Of a DNA stretch of 6,407 nucleotides, positions 1 to 6,271 are shown piece by piece. The stretch spans positions 1 through 6,407 of the forward strand of contig CAIPNE010000651.1 of NCBI GenBank assembly GCA_903866355.1. The letters are read 5' to 3'. Each line of letters begins with the position of its first letter. The stretch's first letter is position 1. Both the position numbers and the translations under genes were made by a program. Below the pieces are notes generated by a model. The model was given only the letters and a program-made list of their open reading frames with translations. It was not told the origin of the DNA and made no database searches. Source of the stretch: an uncultured Gammaproteobacteria bacterium. Lineage in GTDB: Bacteria; Pseudomonadota; Gammaproteobacteria; Ga0077536.

Positions 1-601
1 CGGTGCCGGAAAGCGCGGCGGTACCGGTTAGTGTGAGATGGTCCACTTCTGCGGCAAGCGTGTAGCTCACCGAGGTGTTAGCCGTATCAATGCCGCCCCC
101 GACGGTCTCAATCACGATGTCGCCGAGATGGTCCAACGTGTAGATATCGTTGCCCGCACCGCCCGCTAGGGTGTCGGCGCCGGCACCGCCATTGAGGGTG
201 TCGTTACCGTCTAGACCCAGCAAGTAGTCTGCCCCAACCCCACCGGTGATGAGGTTGGCCAAGCTGTTGCCGGTGCCGGTAAACGCCGCCAAACCGATGC
301 TGGTGAGGTTTTCGAGTTCGTGGCCCAGCACGTAGCTGGCCAAACTGGTCTTGACCAGATCGGTGCCGCCTAGCGCGGCTTCGATGAGCACATCGTTGAG
401 GTTGTCCACGGTGTAGGTGTCGTTGCCAAGACCGCCACTGAGCGTGTCGGCACCCGTCCCACCGTCCAGAATATCGAGCCCATCGCCCCCGAGCAGCAGG
501 TCGTTGCCGCCCTGGCCAAACAGGGTGTCGTTGCCCAGTCCGCCCACTAGGCGGTCGTTGCTGGCGGATCCGGTCAGCACATCGTTGCCGTCCTGACCTT
601 G
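1..601 (-). repeat. Second RTX repeat block, continuing beyond the window
   Basis: Residues about 1154-1353. Nonapeptides at 1155-1217 (such as GGLGNDTLF and GGTGADTLS) lead into a 57-residue linker module (1213-1269), four more nonapeptides (1273-1308), and a third copy of the linker module (from 1303) cut by the window edge. The linker shares NDxYTxDxxxDxxIE, a GG.D pair, SY.L, a ([EH].L)T.T/S.G core and GTGN with the copy in the first block. The type I secretion signal is expected in the missing C-terminus. Confidence 0.92.
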
Positions 602-3600
602 CAAGTCGGCCGCGGTGACACCGGCGCCAGTGTTAACGATATTGGCCAAGGCACTGGTGGTAATCGCGCCAAAGCTGACCTGCCCAACGGCGGCGACGCC
701 GATAGTGCTGGTGACGGTATAGTCGAAGGAACCGCTGGCTGCACTGGCGTTCACCACCAACTTGCCGTCGACCAGGCTTACCGTGCCGCCAACGGCATTG
801 GCCACGCCGGTAACGCTCAGCAGCTGGCCCGGGGTGGCCGTATCGTTGGCAAGCAGCACGCTGGCGTCCAGCGAGGAGGCGAGGCCCAGCGTCACCAGCA
901 GGGCATCGTTGGCTGGGGTGACGACGATGGGTGCCACGCTAAAGTGCTGGGCGGCCCCCACGCTACCGTCTTGTCCGTCAACTACGGCGTAGGTCAGGTC
1001 CATCGTGCCACTGAAACTAGCCTGCGCGGTGACGGTAAAGCTGCCGTCGAGGTTGTCCGTCACTAGTCCGTTGGACGCCACCAAGTTGGAGATCCCCAGC
1101 GCATCGCCTTCGACGTCGCTAAAGCCCTGCAGCAACTCGCGGCCCAGCACCTGATAAGCCGTGCCCTGTAGGCCAGCCTTCAGCAACGCGCTGGCGCTGC
1201 CGGTGGGCGCGTCATTTACGGCTGCCAAGGCGTAGCTCTGCACGGCCGCAACCGAGCTACCGTGGCCGTCGCTCACGTTGTAATTGAGGCCCACGGCGCC
1301 GTTATAGTTGGCACTGGGGGTGATGTTGAAGCTGCCGTTGCCGTTGTTGGTCACGGTGCCGTTTGAGGCGCGTAACGCCGAGACACTCAGCGCGTCGCCA
1401 TCCTCGTCACTGAAGCCCGCGAGCAAATCGCTGGCTAGCACTGTGTAGGCGGTGTCTTCGGTGCCACTGGCAAGCACGGCGGCGGCAACACCTGTGGGCG
1501 CGTGGTTCGGCAGCAGCACGTCGTTTTGCCCTTCCACGGCGAACGACAGCGCGGCCGAACTGGTGGCGCCATGGGCGTCAGCCACTCGGTAAGTGAACCA
1601 ATCGATGACGGTGGCGCCAGTCGCCAAGGCTTCGGTTGCGGCGCTGGCATTGTCCAACGCATAACCGTAGCTGCCGTCCGTCCGGATGGTCAGGGTGCCG
1701 TAACTGCCTTCGACCACTGTATCGCCGTTGATAGCTGCCAAGGCGCCGGCGTCCGCCGGTGCGCCGTGGCGCACACCGGTCAGGCTCAGCGTCTCGCCTA
1801 GGCCAAGGGTCGATAGATTAGCGTCCGTGTCGTTCGTCAAGGCATTGCCGCTGGCGGTGTCGCTCCCCGCTGCGAATGCTGTGGCTTCAACTAGCCCAAC
1901 AACCTCATCGTCGTTGGCAAGCGGGCCTAGGTTGATAACCGCGGCGGCGGTGAACCGCCCGTTGGCAAACTGGAATAGCTCTATACCGTCCACTGTGTCA
2001 GTGCCGTCGAGGGTACCGAGGCGGTGGTCGGCGACCGTTGTCACACCGGTGTTATCGACGCTGATGTGATAGTCGATCCAGGCGCCGGAGTAGATGGCGG
2101 TATCGGTGCCGTCCCCGCCGTGGAGTTGGTCATTGCCAGCGCCGCCGGTGAGACTGTCGGCGCCCAAGTAGCCATCCAGACGGTCGTCGTTGGCGGCCCC
2201 AGCCAGCGCATCGTCGCTGCTACCGCCGCCCAGCACGTTGGATAGTTCATTGCCGGTGCCGGAGAAAGCCACGGCACCCAGGTAGGCTAAGTTTTCCAAC
2301 TGATACAGCGCGGCGAGGCTGTAGCTGGTGAGCGTGGTGCGCACGCTGTCCATGCCTTCGCTGGCGATTTCGATGAGCACATCGCCGATGTCGTCCACCA
2401 CGTACACATCGTTCCCGGTGCCACCGGTCATTTTGTCGCTGCCACTGCCCCCATCCAGAAAGTCGTTGCCAAGACCGCCACTAAGGGTGTCGTTGCCGGC
2501 AAAACCTTTAAGGTCGTTGTCGAACTCATTCCCATTGATGATGTCCTTGCCGCCACCGCCGTGCGCTTTCTCGACGATCGTACCGGTCGCAATGCCGATG
2601 TTGTTCACCATGCCATTGGCACTGCTGAAAGTGCCGGCAGTCAGGTTGATGGTCGAGGCAGTGGTCCAACCGGAGAGGTCGAGCGTGTTGTTGATGCCAC
2701 CGTCCCAGATTGTAATAACTGGTTTGGTGTTGATCGTGAAATCGAAGAACCGAGCCGACTCCCCCTGAATATTCTGGTTGAAGCCAAAAATTTGGCCGCC
2801 GCTGGTCAAAGGGCCAGATGCGGGCGTGCCGTAGAGTCGCTGAATGGCCAGAATATCGAGCATCATCGGGGTGGTGGCGGTGACGGGGCTCGAATAGTTC
2901 AGGCCGTTGTAGGCGGTGATGACCGTCCCCCAATTGGTGCCCGTGACAGGATAGCTGTTGAAGTATTTGGCGCTGGTGTTGCTGGGCTCGATGTAGGACA
3001 TCAGCGTCCACAGACGGGTGTCGTAGGCGCTGAACTGCTGGGTGTTGGCGGCCACGTTGCCGTTGTACGCGCCCGCATGGCCTAGACCGAGTTCGTGCCC
3101 GATCTCGTGCACCATGGTTTGGTAGGGGTAACCGCCAAACACCGGGAATGCGCCGCCAATCGGCCCAAAGCCTAGGGTATTGGTGTCGATAGAAATGACG
3201 CTGGCCTGCGCCGGATTTTGAAAACTGCCACCGCCGATCAGGCTGGGATAGTAAGACACAAAATTTTGGTAGGCACCGCCATCAGTGCCACGCTGGATGT
3301 TGAAATTTGCGCCGGTCGCCACTTCGGAAAAATTCAGGTTGGCCAAATCGGACCACAGCGTTAGCGACGCCACCCAGCCCAATTTTTCGGTTGCGGTCCA
3401 ATTTGAACTGGTCTGAAACGAATAGCTAATCGTGCCGCCAGCCGCGCCGGTAGGCGTTAAGGTGGTGTCTCCAAACTTGATCGCCTGCGCGTACTGGGTG
3501 GCATAGGTGGCTGGCGTGTTGCCATTCCAGGTATCGAAAGATATGGCAGCCACCTTTGCGGTGGCGGTAACGCCCGACAGGAACGTCACCTGCGCTTCAG

Positions 3601-4060
3601 CTCCTGGCGGCACAGGACCCAGGCTTGGGGCCGGGCTACTGGTGGTGCCACCGATGAGGGCCGCGCGGGTCGCAGAGGTATCTGCCCCGGATAAGCTATC
3701 GGCGGTACTGCTCCCAATGGCCGCTGAGGCACCGGGAGTGTCGTGGCCCGCGAGGCCTGTTACTGAATCGCTGACCCCAACAGTGGACGTAGGCCCCGGC
3801 ATCTCCGCATAGTCAGGCGCGGCGGTGAGGAGCAGATTCCGGTTAGGCTGATTTTCGGGATCTCTAGGATTGCCGATGGCGGCACTAGACAAACCCTCGG
3901 TGAACCGCGAAACATCGCCGAAATCGCTAGGCAGTGTGGCGGCCGATTGATCTGGCGCCGGTGCCTCGTTCAATAGCGGAAAGTTGGCGTTGTCCGAGCC
4001 GTTGTCGACGAGCGGTTTGCCGCTGCGGTTCAGCCTGCGGATGATGCTGCCGAAATCCAT
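1..4060 (-). CDS. RTX-type M10 (serralysin-like) zinc metalloprotease with cadherin/VCBS-like repeats, C-terminus beyond window
   Basis: Predicted secreted, calcium-dependent endopeptidase, probably exported by a type I (ABC) system. I translated the whole minus-strand frame: it is open from ATG 4060 to the left edge, 1353 codons, with no stop. Residues 1-153 are a Ser/Ala/Asp/Pro-rich extension without a signal peptide. The catalytic domain spans about 154-413: HEIGHELGLGH at 318-328 gives the three zinc histidines (318, 322, 328) and catalytic Glu319; the Met-turn MSY is at 354-356, with Tyr356 matching the serralysin tyrosine ligand; DILAIQRLYG is at 402-411. An M10 C-terminal region (about 414-498) leads into RTX repeats (499-655), a VCBS-like domain (714-848), two cadherin-like repeats (854-1044), a beta-rich domain (1045-1135) and a second RTX block (1154 onward). 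Classical serralysins are about 480 residues, so this is much larger. ATG 4060 is the only ATG after an in-frame TAG at 4082-4084; GAGG lies 15 nt upstream, an unusually long spacing. No type I secretion genes are in the window. Family assignment is firm; substrate is unknown. Confidence 0.95.
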   Translation of the reverse strand, partial: MDFGSIIRRLNRSGKPLVDNGSDNANFPLLNEAPAPDQSAATLPSDFGDVSRFTEGLSSAAIGNPRDPENQPNRNLLLTAAPDYAEMPGPTSTVGVSDSVTGLAGHDTPGASAAIGSSTADSLSGADTSATRAALIGGTTSSPAPSLGPVPPGAEAQVTFLSGVTATAKVAAISFDTWNGNTPATYATQYAQAIKFGDTTLTPTGAAGGTISYSFQTSSNWTATEKLGWVASLTLWSDLANLNFSEVATGANFNIQRGTDGGAYQNFVSYYPSLIGGGSFQNPAQASVISIDTNTLGFGPIGGAFPVFGGYPYQTMVHEIGHELGLGHAGAYNGNVAANTQQFSAYDTRLWTLMSYIEPSNTSAKYFNSYPVTGTNWGTVITAYNGLNYSSPVTATTPMMLDILAIQRLYGTPASGPLTSGGQIFGFNQNIQGESARFFDFTINTKPVITIWDGGINNTLDLSGWTTASTINLTAGTFSSANGMVNNIGIATGTIVEKAHGGGGKDIINGNEFDNDLKGFAGNDTLSGGLGNDFLDGGSGSDKMTGGTGNDVYVVDDIGDVLIEIASEGMDSVRTTLTSYSLAALYQLENLAYLGAVAFSGTGNELSNVLGGGSSDDALAGAANDDRLDGYLGADSLTGGAGNDQLHGGDGTDTAIYSGAWIDYHISVDNTGVTTVADHRLGTLDGTDTVDGIELFQFANGRFTAAAVINLGPLANDDEVVGLVEATAFAAGSDTASGNALTNDTDANLSTLGLGETLSLTGVRHGAPADAGALAAINGDTVVEGSYGTLTIRTDGSYGYALDNASAATEALATGATVIDWFTYRVADAHGATSSAALSFAVEGQNDVLLPNHAPTGVAAAVLASGTEDTAYTVLASDLLAGFSDEDGDALSVSALRASNGTVTNNGNGSFNITPSANYNGAVGLNYNVSDGHGSSVAAVQSYALAAVNDAPTGSASALLKAGLQGTAYQVLGRELLQGFSDVEGDALGISNLVASNGLVTDNLDGSFTVTAQASFSGTMDLTYAVVDGQDGSVGAAQHFSVAPIVVTPANDALLVTLGLASSLDASVLLANDTATPGQLLSVTGVANAVGGTVSLVDGKLVVNASAASGSFDYTVTSTIGVAAVGQVSFGAITTSALANIVNTGAGVTAADLQGQDGNDVLTGSASNDRLVGGLGNDTLFGQGGNDLLLGGDGLDILDGGTGADTLSGGLGNDTYTVDNLNDVLIEAALGGTDLVKTSLASYVLGHELENLTSIGLAAFTGTGNSLANLITGGVGADYLLGLDGNDTLNGGAGADTLAGGAGNDIYTLDHLGDIVIETVGGGIDTANTSVSYTLAAEVDHLTLTGTAALSGT
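929..1501 (-). repeat. Two tandem cadherin-like repeats (about 95 residues each) within the protease
   Basis: Repeat 1 is residues 854-950 and repeat 2 is 951-1044. Both begin APTG and share the patterns GTAY or DTAY, a [DE]LL.GFSD stretch, GDAL, ASNG.VT.N..GSF, and a closing Y.V.DG. The layout fits bacterial cadherin-like (Cadherin_5 type) modules. Repeat 1 has the acidic EDT and SDEDGD segments usual for calcium sites; repeat 2 has QGT and SDVEGD instead. The protein-level duplication is clear by eye; the family name is from pattern recognition. Confidence 0.8.
1517..1921 (-). repeat. VCBS-like domain within the protease
   Basis: Residues about 714-848. The segment shows the VCBS order: an ANDD start, NALTNDTDAN, GTLTIRTDGSYGYALDN, then WFTYRVADAHGAT, closing on a GQND. 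VCBS domains are beta-sandwich modules in large surface or secreted proteins, often linked to adhesion. There is one copy here; its role in this protein is inferred, perhaps as a spacer or substrate-binding module. Confidence 0.8.
2096..2566 (-). repeat. First RTX (hemolysin-type calcium-binding) repeat block
   Basis: Residues about 499-655 of the protease. Nonapeptides of the GGxGxDxLx type run through 501-553, for example GGLGNDFLD and GGTGNDVYV. A 59-residue insert with a DVLIE...ENL pattern (550-608) interrupts them, and further nonapeptides, including GGAGNDQLHGGDGTD, end near 653. Glycine and aspartate positions fit the parallel beta-roll that binds calcium between turns. The block ends in a segment with DGTDTVDGIELFQFANG, a common closing motif of RTX modules. 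Confidence 0.92.
3077..3109 (-). other. M10 zinc-binding active-site motif of the RTX protease
   Basis: Codons 318-328 read HEIGHELGLGH, the HExxHxxGxxH signature of metzincins. It is followed by AGAYNG, resembling the PGDYN segment after the third histidine in serralysins. All three zinc ligands and the catalytic glutamate are intact, and the Met-turn lies 26 residues after the last histidine, so the domain is predicted to be active. Confidence 0.95.
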
Positions 4061-4187
4061 TTTTTTAGCCGGTCGCCTCGCCTAAGGCAGGTGAGGCCTG
4101 CAGTGGTTGCAAAGTTGCCCAAGAAAGCGCCGCCTTGGGCCGGCGCAACCCGGCGCCCGCCCGCCGTAAGAGAACCCTAGTGTGCTC

Positions 4188-4219
4188 ATTGGGAGCCCTG
4201 CCATGGCTGGGGCTCCAAT
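4188..4219. other. Imperfect stem-loop in protease upstream region
   Basis: ATTGG and AGCCC on the left pair with GGGCT and CCAAT on the right, with a single bulged G at 4193 and an 11-nt loop containing the self-complementary GCCATGGC. It lies about 130 bp upstream of the protease start. It could be a bidirectional terminator-like hairpin or an operator, but a proper T-run is absent, so its function is open. Confidence 0.4.
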
Positions 4220-4344
4220 TTGGTTCGGCTGTCAGACCGGCTCACCCAGTTGGTGAATCGTTCGGCGCGGCCCCAAGCATCAGGATGGATGTTCCTCATT
4301 AGAGCACGCACTCACCCCCGCCCCGCAAGCGCTGGGGCGCTGGA

Positions 4345-4358
4345 AAATGTGAACATTT
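4345..4358. promoter_or_regulatory. 14-bp perfect palindrome in an AT-rich patch (candidate operator)
   Basis: AAATGT-GA-ACATTT is a perfect inverted repeat with 6-bp arms and a 2-bp centre. It sits in a 40-bp AT-rich island (about 4341-4380), about 290 bp upstream of the protease ATG. The left half resembles a CRP half-site (TGTGA), but the right half at CRP spacing does not match, so a CRP site is unlikely. The regulator is unknown. Confidence 0.35.
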
Positions 4359-4491
4359 GTGTCTTATTACCGCTTTTAGCTGTACGTGCACCGAGCAGGT
4401 AAGCGGCGTTCCCACCAGCACCCTAGGCCGACTGACGACGAGTAGGGGTGAGATGGCCCAGTATTGGCGAGACTTCTGCACTGAGATCGCA

Positions 4492-4510
4492 CTAGATCGT
4501 AACGATCTAG
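4492..4510. promoter_or_regulatory. 19-bp perfect palindrome (candidate operator)
   Basis: CTAGATCGT-A-ACGATCTAG has perfect 9-bp arms around a single central base. Length and symmetry suit a dimeric DNA-binding protein; the CT...AG ends faintly recall LuxR-type boxes, but the match is not specific. It lies about 430 bp upstream of the protease start and about 340 bp before the monooxygenase remnant, so its target gene is unclear. Confidence 0.45.
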
Positions 4511-4763
4511 GTTCATCACCTAGTTCCAGGCCGCCACAAAGTCCCGCACGAACAGGGGCGGTGATGCACGATAGGGTCCGCGAAAGAAGCCCCGCTGGGA
4601 AAGCACCCGCCGGGCTGTATCACCAAGGCGAGGTCAGTCTGATCGGCGTCCTGAGGCTCCCAAATATCACAACGAACTCACTCAATATCCACTCTGCACT
4701 GTCCGAATGGCGCAGATACCCTCCGTTGCAGCGCGGCGATTCAGCGTGACCAATGCCGGCCCC

Positions 4764-4780
4764 GGGCGTGCATCACGCCT
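4764..4780 (+). terminator. Weak terminator-like hairpin
   Basis: GGCGTG-CAT-CACGCC is a perfect 6-bp stem with a 3-nt loop, followed by TTTAAT on the plus strand. The stem is short and the T-tract only three bases, and no supported plus-strand gene ends just before it. It might be a leftover terminator of a lost gene or chance. Confidence 0.25.
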
Positions 4781-4852
4781 TTAATGGCGGCCCCATAAAG
4801 TGATGGCGCGGCGCTTGCTGATACGGCGTACATCATCGCCAAGAGCATCGCC

Positions 4853-5098
4853 ATGTCCCGTCAGCGCATCATTCTCAACGCCTTCCACATGAACTGCGTG
4901 GTGCATCACTCCGCCGGGCTGTGACCTCATCCGCAGGATCAGATGCACCGCTATATGGTACTGGAACTGTGGATTGAACTGGTCCAGTTGCTGGAGCGCG
5001 GGCGCTTTGATGCCCTGTTCATTGCCGATGTCGTGGTTGCCTACGAGGTGTTTCGCGGCAACCGCGATGCTGCCGTCCGCGCTGCGGATCAGGTGCCG
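4853..5098 (+). pseudogene. Remnant of an NtaA/SnaA/DszA-family flavin-dependent monooxygenase
   Basis: Read from ATG 4853, the frame gives ILNAFHMNCVVHHSAGL, then a TGA at 4922-4924, then HPQDQMHRY, then WIELVQLLERGRFDALFIAD and RDAAVRAADQVP. This matches the N-terminus of luciferase-like, FMNH2-dependent monooxygenases of the nitrilotriacetate/dibenzothiophene-sulfone monooxygenase family, where the stop replaces the tryptophan of the usual GLW.HP segment. Intact relatives are about 430-460 residues; only about 82 codons remain. Similarity ends after QVP, where relatives continue NDP, so the rest has been deleted or replaced. AAGAG 7 nt before the ATG may be the old ribosome site. The remnant lies tail-to-tail with the acyltransferase gene, 36 bp away. 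A functional restart at ATG 4943 is unlikely because the barrel is missing. Confidence 0.85.
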
Positions 5099-5134
5099 GC
5101 CGCGCGGTCCGTCACGAAACAACCGTTCGTTAGT

Positions 5135-6250
5135 CTATGGGGTCTCAGGTGTCGCCTTGTTCCGAGTGGTGTCCATCGCGAAATATAGGCGCTCGGAAGG
5201 CGGCGAAAAAGCCAACTCCATGGCCAGATCGTCCATGCTCCGCATGCGGTGCGCAAACACTTTAAACAAGCTTCGGCAGTTTTCGGGGTGCGTCTTCAGT
5301 TGGCTTTGCGAGGTCTGGCCATCGAGCGTCATCAGTTCAACGTGACTCACCGAGATCGCCGACGCCGCACGTGCTGGGTCGTCCATGAGCGCCAGTTCGC
5401 CACACCTCGTGCCGGGCCCTACCTGCGCGAGGGTGGTTTCGTGATCATCAGGCGTCTGACGGATGCTTCGAGCCTCACCACTTTGCACCCTATAGGCGTG
5501 CGCGCCGGCCGCAACTTTGTGAAACACCTCTTCGTTCTTATGCAGAACTAGACGCTCAAAGCCGTCCTGAAAGTCCGCTAGTGCGGACTCCTTAGCGCCC
5601 CCCATCGCCCAGCTCAGAAGTTCTTGGCTAACGCCTGCCAGCGGGATGACGTAACCTCCAATTTTTTCCACCCAAATTTTTTCGGCGAGTGGCACAAAGC
5701 CGAAGCGTCGATACATGCCCGCGGTTTCGTGATTAACCACGACCATCACATGCGAGGCCCCGTAACGCTGACACACCATGGCCGCCATCCTAAACATGGC
5801 GCGGATGACATCCCGCCGCCGCCGCCAAGGTTTGCGGATGGCCAACATGCCAGCGCTGCCAAATACCGCAGCGTGGCGGTTTGCCCAGTCCGGGCCGAGA
5901 TGGGGCAAATCTTCGCGCGCGCGGGTGCGGAATTCGGTGAAGTCGTAGAGTTCGTCCACCGGTAAACCCACTGCACTATCGCGCACCAGTCGCATGGTGG
6001 CCACCGGGCGCTCGTCTTCATAGGCAATCACGTGATAAACGCCGGGGAAGGCGTCGAACTTGTCGATCAGGCGCTCGCCGTGCAAGGCCTGCCCCCCAAA
6101 CTTACCGTCTTCGATCACAAAAACTTCGTGGCGCAGCCAGAGTGCGTCGTCAATTTCCTGCGGGCTGCGAGCGAGCGAAATGGTAATCGGAGCTTGGTCA
6201 CCAATTTTCAAGGTAGTTGTCACGGTGGGGATTTTGAATAAAGGCGCCAA
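5135..6250 (-). CDS. FeeM-like N-acyl amino acid synthase (GNAT/LuxI-like fold) fused to a cyclic-nucleotide-binding domain
   Basis: Predicted cytoplasmic acyltransferase, 371 codons. Residues about 22-210 resemble FeeM-type N-acyl amino acid synthases, which join a fatty acyl group (from acyl-ACP) to an amino acid: LWLRHEVF at 37-44, VATMRLVRD at 83-91 followed by GLPVDELYDF, FGSAGMLAIRKPWRRRRDVI at 130-149, and NHETAGMYRRFGF at 173-185. Residues about 231-345 form a cyclic-nucleotide-binding domain: FERLVLHKNEEVF, YRVQSGEAR, LAQVGPG, and a phosphate-binding cassette GELAL...ARAAS with Glu285 and Arg294 at the spacing seen in PKA regulatory subunits. The usual glycine-rich acetyl-CoA loop of GNAT enzymes is not obvious, consistent with an acyl-ACP donor (inference). 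The start is uncertain: TTG 6250 lies after an in-frame TAG, with a poor ribosome site; GTG 6223, giving MTTTLKIGDQ, is a good alternative. Not co-transcribed with the protease as far as I can see. It could instead be an unrelated GNAT acyltransferase. Confidence 0.85.
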   Translation of the reverse strand: MAPLFKIPTVTTTLKIGDQAPITISLARSPQEIDDALWLRHEVFVIEDGKFGGQALHGERLIDKFDAFPGVYHVIAYEDERPVATMRLVRDSAVGLPVDELYDFTEFRTRAREDLPHLGPDWANRHAAVFGSAGMLAIRKPWRRRRDVIRAMFRMAAMVCQRYGASHVMVVVNHETAGMYRRFGFVPLAEKIWVEKIGGYVIPLAGVSQELLSWAMGGAKESALADFQDGFERLVLHKNEEVFHKVAAGAHAYRVQSGEARSIRQTPDDHETTLAQVGPGTRCGELALMDDPARAASAISVSHVELMTLDGQTSQSQLKTHPENCRSLFKVFAHRMRSMDDLAMELAFSPPSERLYFAMDTTRNKATPETP

Positions 6251-6257
6251 AACCGTC

Positions 6258-6271
6258 TTGATCTAGGTCAA
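6258..6271 (-). promoter_or_regulatory. FNR/Anr-type operator upstream of the acyltransferase gene
   Basis: TTGACCTAGATCAA on the minus strand matches the FNR/Anr/Dnr consensus TTGAT-N4-ATCAA at nine of ten fixed positions. Its centre is at 6264.5. A weak -10-like CAAAAT at 6236-6231 would place the transcription start near 6224, putting the box at about -41, the class II FNR activator position. It could also serve a divergent gene beyond 6407. A chance match is possible. Confidence 0.5.

Larger units (their letters stand above)
4061..4852. other. About 790-bp region with no credible gene
   Basis: This is the 5' flank of the protease gene. Short reading frames exist on both strands, but none shows a recognisable family, domain pattern or convincing ribosome site. 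Part of it must contain the protease promoter, since the ATG is at 4060, but I found no clear -35/-10 pair. It holds two perfect palindromes (4345-4358 and 4492-4510) and two hairpins (4188-4219 and 4764-4780), listed separately. Composition is patchy, with an AT-rich island around 4341-4380 in GC-rich surroundings. The stretch may be decayed coding DNA, as the pseudogene at its right end suggests. Confidence 0.6.

Noticed and set aside
1..601. Regularly spaced repeats considered as a CRISPR array or noncoding tandem repeat
   Set aside because: The periodicity is 27 bp, equal to nine codons, and translates to RTX nonapeptides with varied codons. It is coding repetition.
2561..3085. Plus-strand open frame of 174 codons, and a similar 155-codon frame at 599-1066
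   Set aside because: Both lie antisense inside the protease frame, which has intact motifs throughout. Their Gly/Val/Arg-rich proteins match no family and are typical antisense shadows of GC-rich, repeat-rich coding DNA.
4357..4749. Plus-strand open frame of 130 codons
   Set aside because: No recognisable domain, no convincing ribosome site, and a composition with many Ser, Arg and Pro residues as expected of translated noncoding DNA. It also spans the 19-bp palindrome.
4781..5122. Minus-strand open frame of 113 codons
   Set aside because: It is the antisense of the monooxygenase remnant, whose plus-strand frame shows clear family motifs.
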